In this document: piece after piece, positions 53,633 through 62,005 of the stretch
How positions within the stretch are numbered: the first letter of the stretch is position 1
Layout: each line of letters begins with the position of its first letter
Source: BP-133 sp040756995
GTDB taxonomy: Bacteria > Actinomycetota > Acidimicrobiia > IMCC26256 > BP-133
Assembly: GCA_040756995.1 (NCBI GenBank)
Contig: JBFLYK010000024.1
Coordinates: 1-64,000, forward strand
Length of the DNA stretch: 64,000 bases
Direction of reading: 5' to 3'
Notes under the pieces: generated by a model
What the model saw: the letters and a program-made list of their open reading frames with translations, nothing else
Databases searched by the model: none
What the model was told of the DNA's origin: nothing
Position numbers and translations under genes: made by a program

Positions 53633-54845
53633 GGGCCAAGCGTCCGCCTCCCCCAAGCCCGCGCCCGAGCAAGGTGGGCCCGGATCTCCCCACTGCCCGG
53701 GACGGGGGCCCCGGCGCCGTCGCGGGCCGGGATGGCGGCGGCATGCCGGGCCGCCGCGGTGGTGGCCGGAAGGCGAGCAGTGGCCACCGGCGGGCCCTCC
53801 CTGGCGGCATGCACCGGTTCGGTTCCGGCGGCGCCTCCTCTTGTTCGTCGTTCTTGCGGTCCTCCTGCTGGCGGGGCTCGGGATCACGCTCGGAGCGATC
53901 ATCTGGCACGACGACGGCCGGCGGGGGCCCGGCGGGCCGGACAGGCCGGGGCCCGAAAGGCGCGGGCCCTTCCCCGGAGTCGCCGTGGTCATCGGCCTCG
54001 CCGCGCTGGCCGGCACCGGGATCGCCTACCGGCGGTTGGCCGGACCGGTCGGCGATCTGCTGGAGGCGGCCGACCGCGTCGGGGCCGGCGACTACGGGCA
54101 GCGGCTCCGGCCCCGGGGCCCCCGCGAGGTGCAGGGCCTCATGCAGACCTTCAACGAGATGAGCGGCCGGCTGGAAGCGGCCGACGCCGCCCGGCGCCAG
54201 TTCCTGGCCGACGTGACGCACGAGCTCCGCACGCCGCTCGCCGTCCTCCAGAGCGGCATCGAGGCTCAGCTCGACGGGATCCACCCCCGCGACGATGCCC
54301 ACCTGGCGTCGCTGCTCGACGAGACCCATGTCCTGACCCGGGTGGTCGAGGACCTCCACACCCTCGCCCTGGCCGGCGCCGGCCGCCTGACGCTGCACCG
54401 GGAGAGCCTGGATGCCGCCGCCGCGGTCGACGACGCCGTGGCGGCGCACGCCGCCACGGCGGCCTCCCGCGGCGTGACGATCACGGCCGACGCTCCGCCG
54501 CCGCCCCCGGTCCTCGACGCGGATCCCGTTCGCCTGCAACAGATTCTCGGGAATCTGCTCGGCAATGCGTTGCGGCACACACCGGCCGGTGGGCGTATCA
54601 CCGTCACCGTCGACCAGCCGGATCCCCGCACGGTGCGGTTCACCGTCGCCGACACCGGGCCCGGTTTCCCGGCCGAGCAGCTGCCGGAGCTCTTCAACCG
54701 CTTCATCAAGTCGGAGGGGTCGCAGGGCAGCGGCCTGGGGCTGGCCATCGCCCGCGACCTCGTCGCCGCCCACGGCGGCAGCATCGAGGCCACCAACCGG
54801 CCCGAGGGCGGCGCGGTCGTGTCGTTCCGCCTCCCCGCCGGCTGA
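53625..54845 (+). CDS. Sensor histidine kinase
   Basis: The 406-residue membrane kinase has a Pro-rich cytoplasmic start, two transmembrane segments (LLLFVVLAVLLLAGLGITLG and VAVVIGLAALAGTGIAY) with only a short loop between them, a HAMP domain (ADRVGAGDYGQRL), the H-box FLADVTHELRTPLAVL, the N-box LLGNALRHTP, and the G-boxes DTGPGFP and GSGLGLAIA. The short periplasmic loop suggests it senses the membrane or needs a partner such as the small membrane protein upstream. The GTG at 53625 overlaps the regulator stop, so the pair is co-translated. Confidence 0.93.
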   Translation: MPEGQASASPKPAPEQGGPGSPHCPGRGPRRRRGPGWRRHAGPPRWWPEGEQWPPAGPPWRHAPVRFRRRLLLFVVLAVLLLAGLGITLGAIIWHDDGRRGPGGPDRPGPERRGPFPGVAVVIGLAALAGTGIAYRRLAGPVGDLLEAADRVGAGDYGQRLRPRGPREVQGLMQTFNEMSGRLEAADAARRQFLADVTHELRTPLAVLQSGIEAQLDGIHPRDDAHLASLLDETHVLTRVVEDLHTLALAGAGRLTLHRESLDAAAAVDDAVAAHAATAASRGVTITADAPPPPPVLDADPVRLQQILGNLLGNALRHTPAGGRITVTVDQPDPRTVRFTVADTGPGFPAEQLPELFNRFIKSEGSQGSGLGLAIARDLVAAHGGSIEATNRPEGGAVVSFRLPAG

Positions 54846-54934
54846 GCTCGAGAGCGGCAATTCCGGCGATGTTCCCCCGTCCTTCACAACCGGGAGACCG
54901 ATCGGAAACGCGTCCGCCGTTAGGTTCACAGGCG

Positions 54935-56425
54935 ATGACCGAGACCCTGCCCCGCGCCGCGGCTGACGGCCTTCCACCGGCAGCCGTCCCGCCCGCCATG
55001 TCCCGCCGGGCCAAGATCGTCTGCACGATCGGGCCGGCCTCCAGCGCCCGCGAGCGCGTCGCCGCCCTCGTCGGCGCCGGCATGGACATCGCCCGCCTCA
55101 ACTTCTCCCACGGCGACCAGCAGGAGCACGCCGCGGCCTACGCTAACGTGCGGGCCGCGTCCGACGCCGCCGGGCGGGCGGTCGGCGTGCTGGCCGACCT
55201 CCAGGGCCCCAAGCTCCGCATCGGCGGGCTCCTCGGTGGCGCGGCCGTCCTGGCCGGCGGCGCCCGCCTCGTCATCAGCGTCAGCGCGGCCACCGGAACC
55301 CCTGACCGCCTGTCGACGACCTACGCCGCGCTGGCCGACGACGTGAGTCCCGGCGACACCATCCTCCTGGCCGACGGCACGGTCGAGTTGCGGGTGCTGG
55401 CGGTCTCCCCCGGCCCGCCCGGCGAGGTCGAGTGCGTCGTCATCCGGGGCGGCACGATCCGCGACCACAGCGGGATGAACCTGCCCGGGGTGGCGGTCAG
55501 CAGCCCGTCCCTCACCGACAAGGACGTCGACGACCTCCGCTTCGCCCTGCGGCTCGGCGTCGACCTCGTGGCCCTGTCGTTCGTGCGCCGCCCGGAGGAC
55601 GCGGAGGCCGTCCGGGCCGTCATGGACCGGGAGGGCATCCGCGTGCCCGTCATCGCCAAGCTCGAACGCCCCGAGGCCCTCGAGCAGCTCGAGGCCGTCA
55701 TCGAGGCGTTCGACGGGATCATGGTCGCCCGGGGCGACCTCGGCGTGGAAACCGCCCTCGAGCGGGTCCCGCTGGTGCAGAAGCGGGCCATCGACCTCTG
55801 CCGCCGCCAGGCCAAGCCGGTCATCGTCGCCACCGAGATGCTGGAGTCGATGGTGGAGCGCAACCGGCCGACCCGGGCCGAAGCCTCCGACGTGGCCAAC
55901 GCCGTCCTCGACGGAGCCGACGCCCTGATGCTGTCGGCCGAGACCAGCATCGGCCGCCATCCGGTCGAGGCCGTGACCACGATGGCCCGCATCATCGCCG
56001 CCAGCGAGACGCTCCTCGACCCCTCGCCGAGCCGGGCCCGCATCGACTCGCTCCGCCCCCAGGAGGAGGCCATCGCCCTCGGCGCGGTCATGGTCGGACG
56101 GGCGGTGGGGGCCAAGGCCCTCGTCGCCTTCACGCTCTCCGGCGCCGGCGCCCGCCTGCTGGCCGCCCAGCGGCCGGCGCTGCCGGTGCTGGCCTTCACG
56201 CCGGAGCCGAGGGTCCGCAGCCAGCTGGCCCTCGTCTGGGGTGTGGAGACGTTCCTGGAACCGGCGCCGGCCGACACCGACGAGATGACCGCCCACGTTG
56301 ACCGGGCGATGCTCGAGCTCGGAAAGGCCGAGCCCGGCGACGCCGTCGTCGTCGTGGCCGGCACACCGCCGGGGACGGAGGCGTCGACCAACACCCTGCG
56401 GGTCCACCGCCTCGGCCAACGGTGA
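54935..56425 (+). CDS. pyk: Pyruvate kinase
   Basis: Pyk makes pyruvate and ATP from phosphoenolpyruvate and ADP in the last step of glycolysis. The 496-residue protein has AKIVCTIGPAS, ARLNFSHGD, the catalytic Lys in IAKLERPEA, the metal-binding MVARGDLGVE and the signature EASDVANAVLDGADALMLSAET, plus a C-terminal allosteric domain (ALVAFTLSGAGARLLAAQRP). The ATG at 54935 was chosen; an internal ATG 22 codons on (MSRRAKIV) is the tighter family start. It lies 89 bp after the histidine kinase. Confidence 0.93.
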   Translation: MTETLPRAAADGLPPAAVPPAMSRRAKIVCTIGPASSARERVAALVGAGMDIARLNFSHGDQQEHAAAYANVRAASDAAGRAVGVLADLQGPKLRIGGLLGGAAVLAGGARLVISVSAATGTPDRLSTTYAALADDVSPGDTILLADGTVELRVLAVSPGPPGEVECVVIRGGTIRDHSGMNLPGVAVSSPSLTDKDVDDLRFALRLGVDLVALSFVRRPEDAEAVRAVMDREGIRVPVIAKLERPEALEQLEAVIEAFDGIMVARGDLGVETALERVPLVQKRAIDLCRRQAKPVIVATEMLESMVERNRPTRAEASDVANAVLDGADALMLSAETSIGRHPVEAVTTMARIIAASETLLDPSPSRARIDSLRPQEEAIALGAVMVGRAVGAKALVAFTLSGAGARLLAAQRPALPVLAFTPEPRVRSQLALVWGVETFLEPAPADTDEMTAHVDRAMLELGKAEPGDAVVVVAGTPPGTEASTNTLRVHRLGQR

Positions 56426-56503
56426 ACCGGGGCGACGAGCGGCGCCCGGCCGCCCGTCCGCCCACCCTCTTTACACGTCCGGCCGAAAGCGGATCCTGAC
56501 GGG

Positions 56504-57075
56504 GTGCAGTGCCCGACCTGCGGGGCCCGGGACGGGTCGTGGCGCCGCCCCTGCCGTAGCTGCGGGGAGCGGGCGACACTGCGGGCGTTCGGCCGCCTGG
56601 CCTTCGCCGAGGATCCGACCGCCCCACCGGGGACCGGCCTCCCCGGCCGGCCGAGCTGGCCAGCCCCCAGGCCCGCATCGTCGCCGCCGCCCTCGACGTC
56701 AGCTTCGCCGGGCTGGCGCTGTTGTGGTCGGGCGCCATCGGGTTCGACCAGGCCTTCGCCACGTCGCCGTCGGCGCCCCGCCACGTCGTGCGGGTCGTCG
56801 TCTGGATCGCCGTCCTGCTCTGCCCGATGCTGATGGAGGCCAACAACGGCCAGACGTTCGGCAAGCGGATCGTCGGCATCCGGGTCGTCAGCCGGGAGAC
56901 CGGCGGGCCCATCCCGCTCGGGGTCGCCGTCCACCGGGGCGGCGCCCGGGCGCTGTTCTGGTTCGTCACCTTCCTGGCGCTCGGCGACCCCCTGATGCAG
57001 CCGCTCCACGACCGCTCGGCCGGCACGGTGGTGATCAACGCCGACGCCTTCGGCTGGACCCCCCGCGCCGCCTGA
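56504..57075 (+). pseudogene. RDD family membrane protein gene with one frameshift
   Basis: The first part (MQCPTCGARDGSWRRPCRSCGE, a zinc ribbon with two CxxC pairs) is read in one frame from 56504. From about 56625 the coding sense moves by one base: LASPQARIVAAALDVSFAGLALLW continues into GQTFGKRIVGIRVVSRETGGPI, the typical RDD core with two or three membrane segments. A stop at 56557 in the second frame shows it cannot be read from the start. The slip lies around CCACCGGGG at 56624-56632. Either the gene is broken, a sequencing error is present, or a shorter protein starts at TTG 56722. Confidence 0.72.
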
Positions 57076-57309
57076 CCGGCACTCCGGACAAAACGGCCGG
57101 CAGAACCGTCCTTTACGTCCCCCTCCGCAGGAACCGGGGGACGGGGTCTGGAACAACCACACCGATGCTGGGGGAACGCAGAAAAAGGCCGTGTTTCGCG
57201 CGGCCGGTGCAGCCTCGTACGCCGAACGGTCGGCGCCACGGATGGCGCGCGCCGCGGCGGCAGTACCGCTTCTAGCGCCGGGCGCCCGGCCCCCAAGCCC
57301 CTCGGCCGG
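57076..57309. terminator. Hairpin in the gap between convergent genes
   Basis: In the 234-bp gap between the RDD remnant (plus) and the LPxTG-like gene (minus), CGTCCCCC (57116-57123) pairs with GGGGGACG (57136-57143) around a 12-nt loop. It could end transcripts from either side. No T-run follows. Nothing else is recognisable in the gap. Confidence 0.45.
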
Positions 57310-58317
57310 CTACCGCTCCCAGCGACGACCGAGGACCAGCGTCGGTTCCTCGTCGTCGTCGACGGGAACCGCCTCCACCGGCAGGTTGTCCTCGATGTGG
57401 TGCGCCGTCTTGCGCAGCGTCCGGCCGGAGAACAGCGCCACGGCGGCGATCGCCATGAGCACCACGAGGCCGGCGCCCGTCCGCGGCAGGGTCTGGCTCG
57501 GCGCCTGGGTCGAACCGGCGCTGGCCGGGGCGGCGACCTCGGTGCCCTGCGCCTTCCGGGTCGTCGGCGTGGTGGCCCGGCTGGTGGTCGGCGTCGTCAC
57601 CGGCGGCGACTCGAGGCGGGGCTCCTTCTCCCACGGCGGCCACGGCGCCTTGTACTCACCGCTGCCGACCGGCGGATTGAAGATCCGTGAGCCGGTCGAG
57701 GGGGGCGTGGAGAACAGCGGCCCCCGGGTCGTCGGCGTGCTGCGGGTCTCGGGCTTGGGCTCGGGCTGCGACTGCGACGGCGGCGAGGGGGACCGGGCCA
57801 GGGCCTTGAACGTCCCGGCGGCGCCGACCGGGAAGCACGTCTTCTCGCTCCAGCGGGTGACCGGGCCGAACGGACCTTCGGTCTTGAGGAAGCTCTGGCT
57901 GCAGACCGTGCTCTTCTCCCGCAGACCGGACGGCACGTCCACGTCCAGGGTGACCGTGCCCTGATCGGTGCGGAACGAACGCTCGGCCCACGGCTGGGCC
58001 GGGTCGCCGTCGACGCTCAGGCACTCCAGCACCCGATGGGCCCGGGTGCCGGCCACCATGGCGTTGGGCCACTGCAGCGTGATGGAGACGGGCTGCCCGG
58101 CGGCCACGGAGCTCCCGGCGACGGGATCGGTCGTCTTGTCGAGGTCCCCCACGGGGCGATGGCCGTAGACGTCGGCGCAGGTGTCGTCGAAGGTGGTCTG
58201 GGCGGCGCCGGCCGGTGGAGCGAGTACGGCGGGCACGACGAGACCGACCGCCATCGCCATCCCGATTGCCGCCGACCGCCATCCCCGACTGCCCATGGGC
58301 CTCCGCTGCCCTCGCAT
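57310..58317 (-). CDS. Surface protein with LPxTG-like sorting motif
   Basis: The 335-residue protein has a signal peptide (AAIGMAMAVGLVVPAVLA, cleavage near AGAAQ), a beta-rich domain of about 150 residues with four Cys (DTCADVYGH, LECLSVDG, STVCSQSF, EKTCFPVG), a long Pro/Thr linker and, near the C-terminus, LPRTG followed by a hydrophobic segment (LVVLMAIAAVALFSG) and RTLRK. That resembles a sortase signal, though about 30 further residues follow, longer than usual. The ATG at 58317 has GGAG at good spacing; 58296 is an alternative. No sortase gene is in the window. Confidence 0.75.
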   Translation of the reverse strand: MRGQRRPMGSRGWRSAAIGMAMAVGLVVPAVLAPPAGAAQTTFDDTCADVYGHRPVGDLDKTTDPVAGSSVAAGQPVSITLQWPNAMVAGTRAHRVLECLSVDGDPAQPWAERSFRTDQGTVTLDVDVPSGLREKSTVCSQSFLKTEGPFGPVTRWSEKTCFPVGAAGTFKALARSPSPPSQSQPEPKPETRSTPTTRGPLFSTPPSTGSRIFNPPVGSGEYKAPWPPWEKEPRLESPPVTTPTTSRATTPTTRKAQGTEVAAPASAGSTQAPSQTLPRTGAGLVVLMAIAAVALFSGRTLRKTAHHIEDNLPVEAVPVDDDEEPTLVLGRRWER

Positions 58318-58445
58318 CCCGGGCTCCGCCCGCCCGGATCACACCGGCCGGGTCTCAACGTTAACGCAGACCTACGGTGTTGTCACTGTGGAGCACGACC
58401 ACAGTCCACCTCAACTTTCTCCCAACTGCTGGCATTCATGCCGAA

Positions 58446-58475
58446 TTGCACGCAATGCCAAAATCCTGGTAGTTT
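58446..58475 (+). promoter_or_regulatory. Putative promoter for the 66-residue protein
   Basis: TTGCAC (58446-58451) and TAGTTT (58470-58475) are spaced by 18 bp in a locally A+T-rich stretch. The start codon at 58481 lies 5 nt after the -10 box, so the transcript would be leaderless, which is common in actinobacteria. No ribosome site precedes the ATG, which agrees with this. Confidence 0.45.
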
Positions 58476-58480
58476 GGGAT

Positions 58481-58681
58481 ATGACGGTCGAACGGGTGAT
58501 TTCCCTGATTGGCCATCTCGAGGGACGGCGGGTCAGCGTGGCGCTGGCCGACGGCTCCCGACTCGACGACTGTGAGCTCGTCTCCGCCGGCCACGGCGCT
58601 CCGACCCTCTGGCTCTTCGTCAACGGGAACGACGTCTTCGTCCCGGTGGCCCAGGTGACCGACGCCTGGGAAGCGGCGTAA
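58481..58681 (+). CDS. Small hypothetical protein
   Basis: A 66-residue protein (MTVERVISLIGHLEGRRVSVALADGS to VTDAWEAA) with alternating strands, LIGHLEGRRVSVALADG then LWLFVNGNDVFVPVAQV, suggesting a small beta-barrel of the Sm/SH3-like kind. I recognise no family. The frame is open upstream to 58181, but coding character and the promoter start at 58481. It is followed after 51 bp by the ATP-grasp/alpha-E gene. Confidence 0.65.
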   Translation: MTVERVISLIGHLEGRRVSVALADGSRLDDCELVSAGHGAPTLWLFVNGNDVFVPVAQVTDAWEAA

Positions 58682-58732
58682 CCCCACCACTACCCTTCCG
58701 GCCATGACGGGAGCGGGTGGGCCGGCCCACCA

Positions 58733-61165
58733 GTGACTGAGCCTGTCGCCGAGTCCCCCGGGTGCGAATCATCTCCCGCTTTCCCGCCGCTTCGCTTCGA
58801 CGAGGTGCACGACGCCGCCGGCCGGACGCGGCCGCACTGGCGCCGCCTCGAACGCGATCTGCTGAGCGCCGATCGGGCCACCCTGCTGCGGGCCCAGGAC
58901 CGTGTCCGCCGCCTGCGCCGCAACCAGGGAACCCTGCCCGAGGCGCCCCATGGCGCCCTCCGGCCGCTCGACCCCGTCCCCCATGTGCTGAGCGCCCAGG
59001 AGTGGGCGACGCTGGAGGCCGGGCTGCGGCAGCGGGCCCGGCTGCTCGACCGGCTCCTGGCCGACGTCTACGGGCCGCGGGACCTCGTCGCCCGCGGGGT
59101 CCTGCCGGCCGAGGTCGTCTACGCCGCTCCCGGCTTCCTGCGGCCCTGCGCCGGCGTCCCCGTCCCCCGCCGGCTCGTCACCGCCTCCGTCGACCTCGCC
59201 CGGGCGCCCGACGGCTCGTGGCGGGTGAGGGGTGACCGGGCCAGCGTGCCCCGGGGTCTCGGCGGCATGCTCAGCGCCCGGCGGGTGCTGGCCGGGCTGC
59301 ACCCCGACCTCTACCGGGCGCTGCGCGTCCAGCGGGTCGACGGCTTCTTCGACACCTTGCGCTCGACGCTGGCCCGGCTGGGGGAAGGTCCGGCGGCCGC
59401 GGGCTCGAGACCCGACCGCAGCGTCCGGACCGTCATCCTCAGCCCCGGTCCCGACCTGGCCGCCTTCCCGGAGCACACCTACCTGGCCCGCAACCTCGGC
59501 TACACGCTCGTCTCGGGCACCGACCTGACCGTGCGCCAGGGCCGGGTGGCGGTCCGGTCGGTCGGGGGCCTGGAGCCGGCCGACGTCGTGCTGCGCCTCG
59601 TCGACGACGCCTGGTGCGACCCGCTGGAGCTGCGGCCCGACTCGCTGCTCGGCCCGCCGGGCCTCATCGAGGCCACCCGCCGGGGCGGCGTGGCGCTGGC
59701 CAACGCGCTGGGCACGGGCTTCCTCGAACATCCCGCCCTCGGCGCCTTCCTGCCGGCCATCAGCCGGGCCCTCCTGGGCGAGGACCTCCGCTTGGCGCCC
59801 GTCCCCACCTGGTGGTGCGGCGACGACAGCGGCCGGGCCGAGGTGCTCGCCGATCTCGACCGCGTGGTCCTCCGGCCCCTCACCGCCGGCGCCGCACCCG
59901 GCGTCGTCCCCGGCGCCCGGCTGTTCCCCCGGTTCCTGACCCAGGCCGAACGGGAAGCGCTGCGGGCCGCCGTCGAGCAGCGCCCGGGATCGTGGGCGGC
60001 CGAGGAGTACGGCGAAGCGAGCACCGCACCCGTCGTCCGCGACGGCCGGCTGGCGGCCGGACGCCTCGTTCTGCGCTGCTTCGTGGTGGCCGACGGCGAC
60101 GACTGGGAGGTGCTCCCCGGAGGGCTCGGCCGGGTGCGCCTCGAGGGGCCCAAGGAGCCGGCATCCGTTGTCCGCAAAGACGTCTGGGCCCTGGCCGCGG
60201 GGCCGCACCGCCTGGCCGGCCCGGTCCTCACCCTCCCCCAGATCGACCTCGGCGCCTCGCTGCCGAGCCGCAACGCCGAGGCCCTGTACTGGATGGGCCG
60301 CCACGCCGAAGCAGCCGAGACGGCCATCCGGATGGACCAGACGATCAGCGCCGAGCTGGGCGCAACGCCGGAACTGGCCACCGAGGCCGGCGGGGCCTGG
60401 CTGTCGATGTTCTCCGCCGCCCGGCCGGGCAGCCTCGTCGGTTCCCTGGCCCAGCTGCTCGAGGCCTCGCTGTCGGCCCGGGAGCTGCTGTCGACCCACA
60501 CCGGCCAGGTGCTGGCCAACCTGGAGGACCGGCTGGAGGCCCTGCGCTCGGCCTCCGACGCACCGGCCGAGATGGAGGAGATCACGAGCTCCACGCTGAT
60601 CAATCTCATGGCCCTGGCCGGGTTGTCGGCCGAGAGCATGGTGCGCGATCCCGGCTATCTCATGAGCGACATCGGCCGCCGCCTGGAACGGGCCCGGCTG
60701 CTGGTGCACGTCCTGCGGGAGACGCTGGTGCCGGTGCCCGACCCCGACATCGCCGGTCTCACCCACGAAACGCTGCTGGCCTGTTGCGAGAGCCTGGTGG
60801 CCTACCGCCGGCGCCACCGCTCCGACATCGAGCTCGAGGCGCTGGCCAACCTGCTGATCACCGATCCCAGCAATCCCCGCTCGCTGGCCTTCCAGGCCGA
60901 CCGGCTGATGGCCGATCTGCGCCGCCTGCCCGGTGAGCCACCCGAAGGAGCGCTGCAGCCGCTGGGCACCGTCCTGGAGCGGGTGCTGGTCGCCGAGCTC
61001 CCCCGGCTCCTCAGTCCCGTCGGGGACAGCCGCCCCGGGCTGCGGGACTGGCTCGACGATGTCGGTTCCCACCTCGAGCAGGTGGCGGCGGCCGTGAACC
61101 TCATCTACTTCGCCCATGTGCCGGTGCAGCCGGTCGACGTCCTCCTGGGCGGTGCCGAGCCGTGA
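58733..61165 (+). CDS. Circularly permuted ATP-grasp / alpha-E domain fusion protein
   Basis: The 810-residue protein joins two domains that are usually separate genes. The first, about residues 65-490, is the circularly permuted ATP-grasp type (DUF404/DUF407: LLADVYGPRDLVARGVLPAEVV, TYLARNLGYTLVSGTDLTV, RPLTAGAAPG). The second, about 515-800, is the helical alpha-E domain (DUF403: ASLPSRNAEALYWMGRHAEAAE, then AVNLIYF). Such pairs occur with transglutaminase-like and Anbu-type peptidase genes and are thought to form or process peptide bonds; the substrate is unknown. The GTG at 58733 is used. Its stop overlaps the transglutaminase-like gene by 4 nt (GTGA). Confidence 0.88.
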   Translation: MTEPVAESPGCESSPAFPPLRFDEVHDAAGRTRPHWRRLERDLLSADRATLLRAQDRVRRLRRNQGTLPEAPHGALRPLDPVPHVLSAQEWATLEAGLRQRARLLDRLLADVYGPRDLVARGVLPAEVVYAAPGFLRPCAGVPVPRRLVTASVDLARAPDGSWRVRGDRASVPRGLGGMLSARRVLAGLHPDLYRALRVQRVDGFFDTLRSTLARLGEGPAAAGSRPDRSVRTVILSPGPDLAAFPEHTYLARNLGYTLVSGTDLTVRQGRVAVRSVGGLEPADVVLRLVDDAWCDPLELRPDSLLGPPGLIEATRRGGVALANALGTGFLEHPALGAFLPAISRALLGEDLRLAPVPTWWCGDDSGRAEVLADLDRVVLRPLTAGAAPGVVPGARLFPRFLTQAEREALRAAVEQRPGSWAAEEYGEASTAPVVRDGRLAAGRLVLRCFVVADGDDWEVLPGGLGRVRLEGPKEPASVVRKDVWALAAGPHRLAGPVLTLPQIDLGASLPSRNAEALYWMGRHAEAAETAIRMDQTISAELGATPELATEAGGAWLSMFSAARPGSLVGSLAQLLEASLSARELLSTHTGQVLANLEDRLEALRSASDAPAEMEEITSSTLINLMALAGLSAESMVRDPGYLMSDIGRRLERARLLVHVLRETLVPVPDPDIAGLTHETLLACCESLVAYRRRHRSDIELEALANLLITDPSNPRSLAFQADRLMADLRRLPGEPPEGALQPLGTVLERVLVAELPRLLSPVGDSRPGLRDWLDDVGSHLEQVAAAVNLIYFAHVPVQPVDVLLGGAEP

Positions 61166-62001
61166 ACCTGGCCGTCCGCCACGAGACACGCTTCACCTAC
61201 GAGGCGGTGGTCACCCACGGCCTGAGCGAAGCCCGGGTGCTGCCCCGGGTGACGCCGACGCAGGCGGTGCGCCACGCCGAGGTGACCGTCGAACCCCGGC
61301 CCGACGAGCGGGCGGAGCATCTCGACTTCTTCGGCAACCGGGTGGTGTACCTGGCGCTGTCCCGTCCCCATTCGGTGCTGACGGTCACCGCCACCGCCGA
61401 GGTCGAGGTCGGAGAAGCCGTGCCGGGCCCGGCGGCCGACGAGCCGTGGGACGCCATCGTCTGGCCGGCCGACCTCGTGCAGTTCGTCGTGGCGTCGCCG
61501 CTCGTGGAAGCGGACGGCGCCGTCGCCGCCTACGCCCGCCGGTCGTTCCCGCCCGGGCGGCCCCTGCGGGAGGCGGTCACCGAGCTGACGGAACGGATCC
61601 ACCGCGACTTCGTGTACCGGCCGGGCGTCACCACGGTGCTCACCCCGGTGTCGGAGGTGATGGCGCAGCGCCGGGGCGTGTGCCAGGACTTCGCCCACCT
61701 CGAGATCGCCTGTCTCCGTTCCCTCGGGCTTCCCGCCCGCTATGTGAGCGGACACGTGGAGACCGGCCCGGCCGACGGTGGCGATGGCCTCGTCGGCGCC
61801 GGGGCGTCGCACGCCTGGTGCGCCGTGGCCCTGCCCGACGGCACCTGGCTCGACGTCGATCCCACCAACCGGCTGGTGACACCGGCCCACGTCACCCTGG
61901 CCTGGGGCCGCGACTACTCCGACGTCGCACCCCTGAAGGGCGTCGTCTTCACGGAAGGCGGCCACCACCTGTCGGTCACGGTCACCGTGACCCGGATGTG
62001 A
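61162..62001 (+). CDS. Transglutaminase-like protein
   Basis: The 279-residue protein has an N-terminal beta domain (LAVRHETRFTYEAVVTHGLSEARVLPR) and a papain-fold transglutaminase core with the triad Cys in RRGVCQDFAHL, His in GASHAWCAV and Asp in WLDVDPTN. This is the standard bacterial partner of ATP-grasp/alpha-E proteins and may cleave or form amide bonds on the same substrate. The GTG at 61162 overlaps the upstream stop, so the two are translationally coupled. It ends 4 bp from the convergent trpS stop. Confidence 0.9.
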   Translation: MNLAVRHETRFTYEAVVTHGLSEARVLPRVTPTQAVRHAEVTVEPRPDERAEHLDFFGNRVVYLALSRPHSVLTVTATAEVEVGEAVPGPAADEPWDAIVWPADLVQFVVASPLVEADGAVAAYARRSFPPGRPLREAVTELTERIHRDFVYRPGVTTVLTPVSEVMAQRRGVCQDFAHLEIACLRSLGLPARYVSGHVETGPADGGDGLVGAGASHAWCAVALPDGTWLDVDPTNRLVTPAHVTLAWGRDYSDVAPLKGVVFTEGGHHLSVTVTVTRM

Positions 62002-62005
62002 CGGG

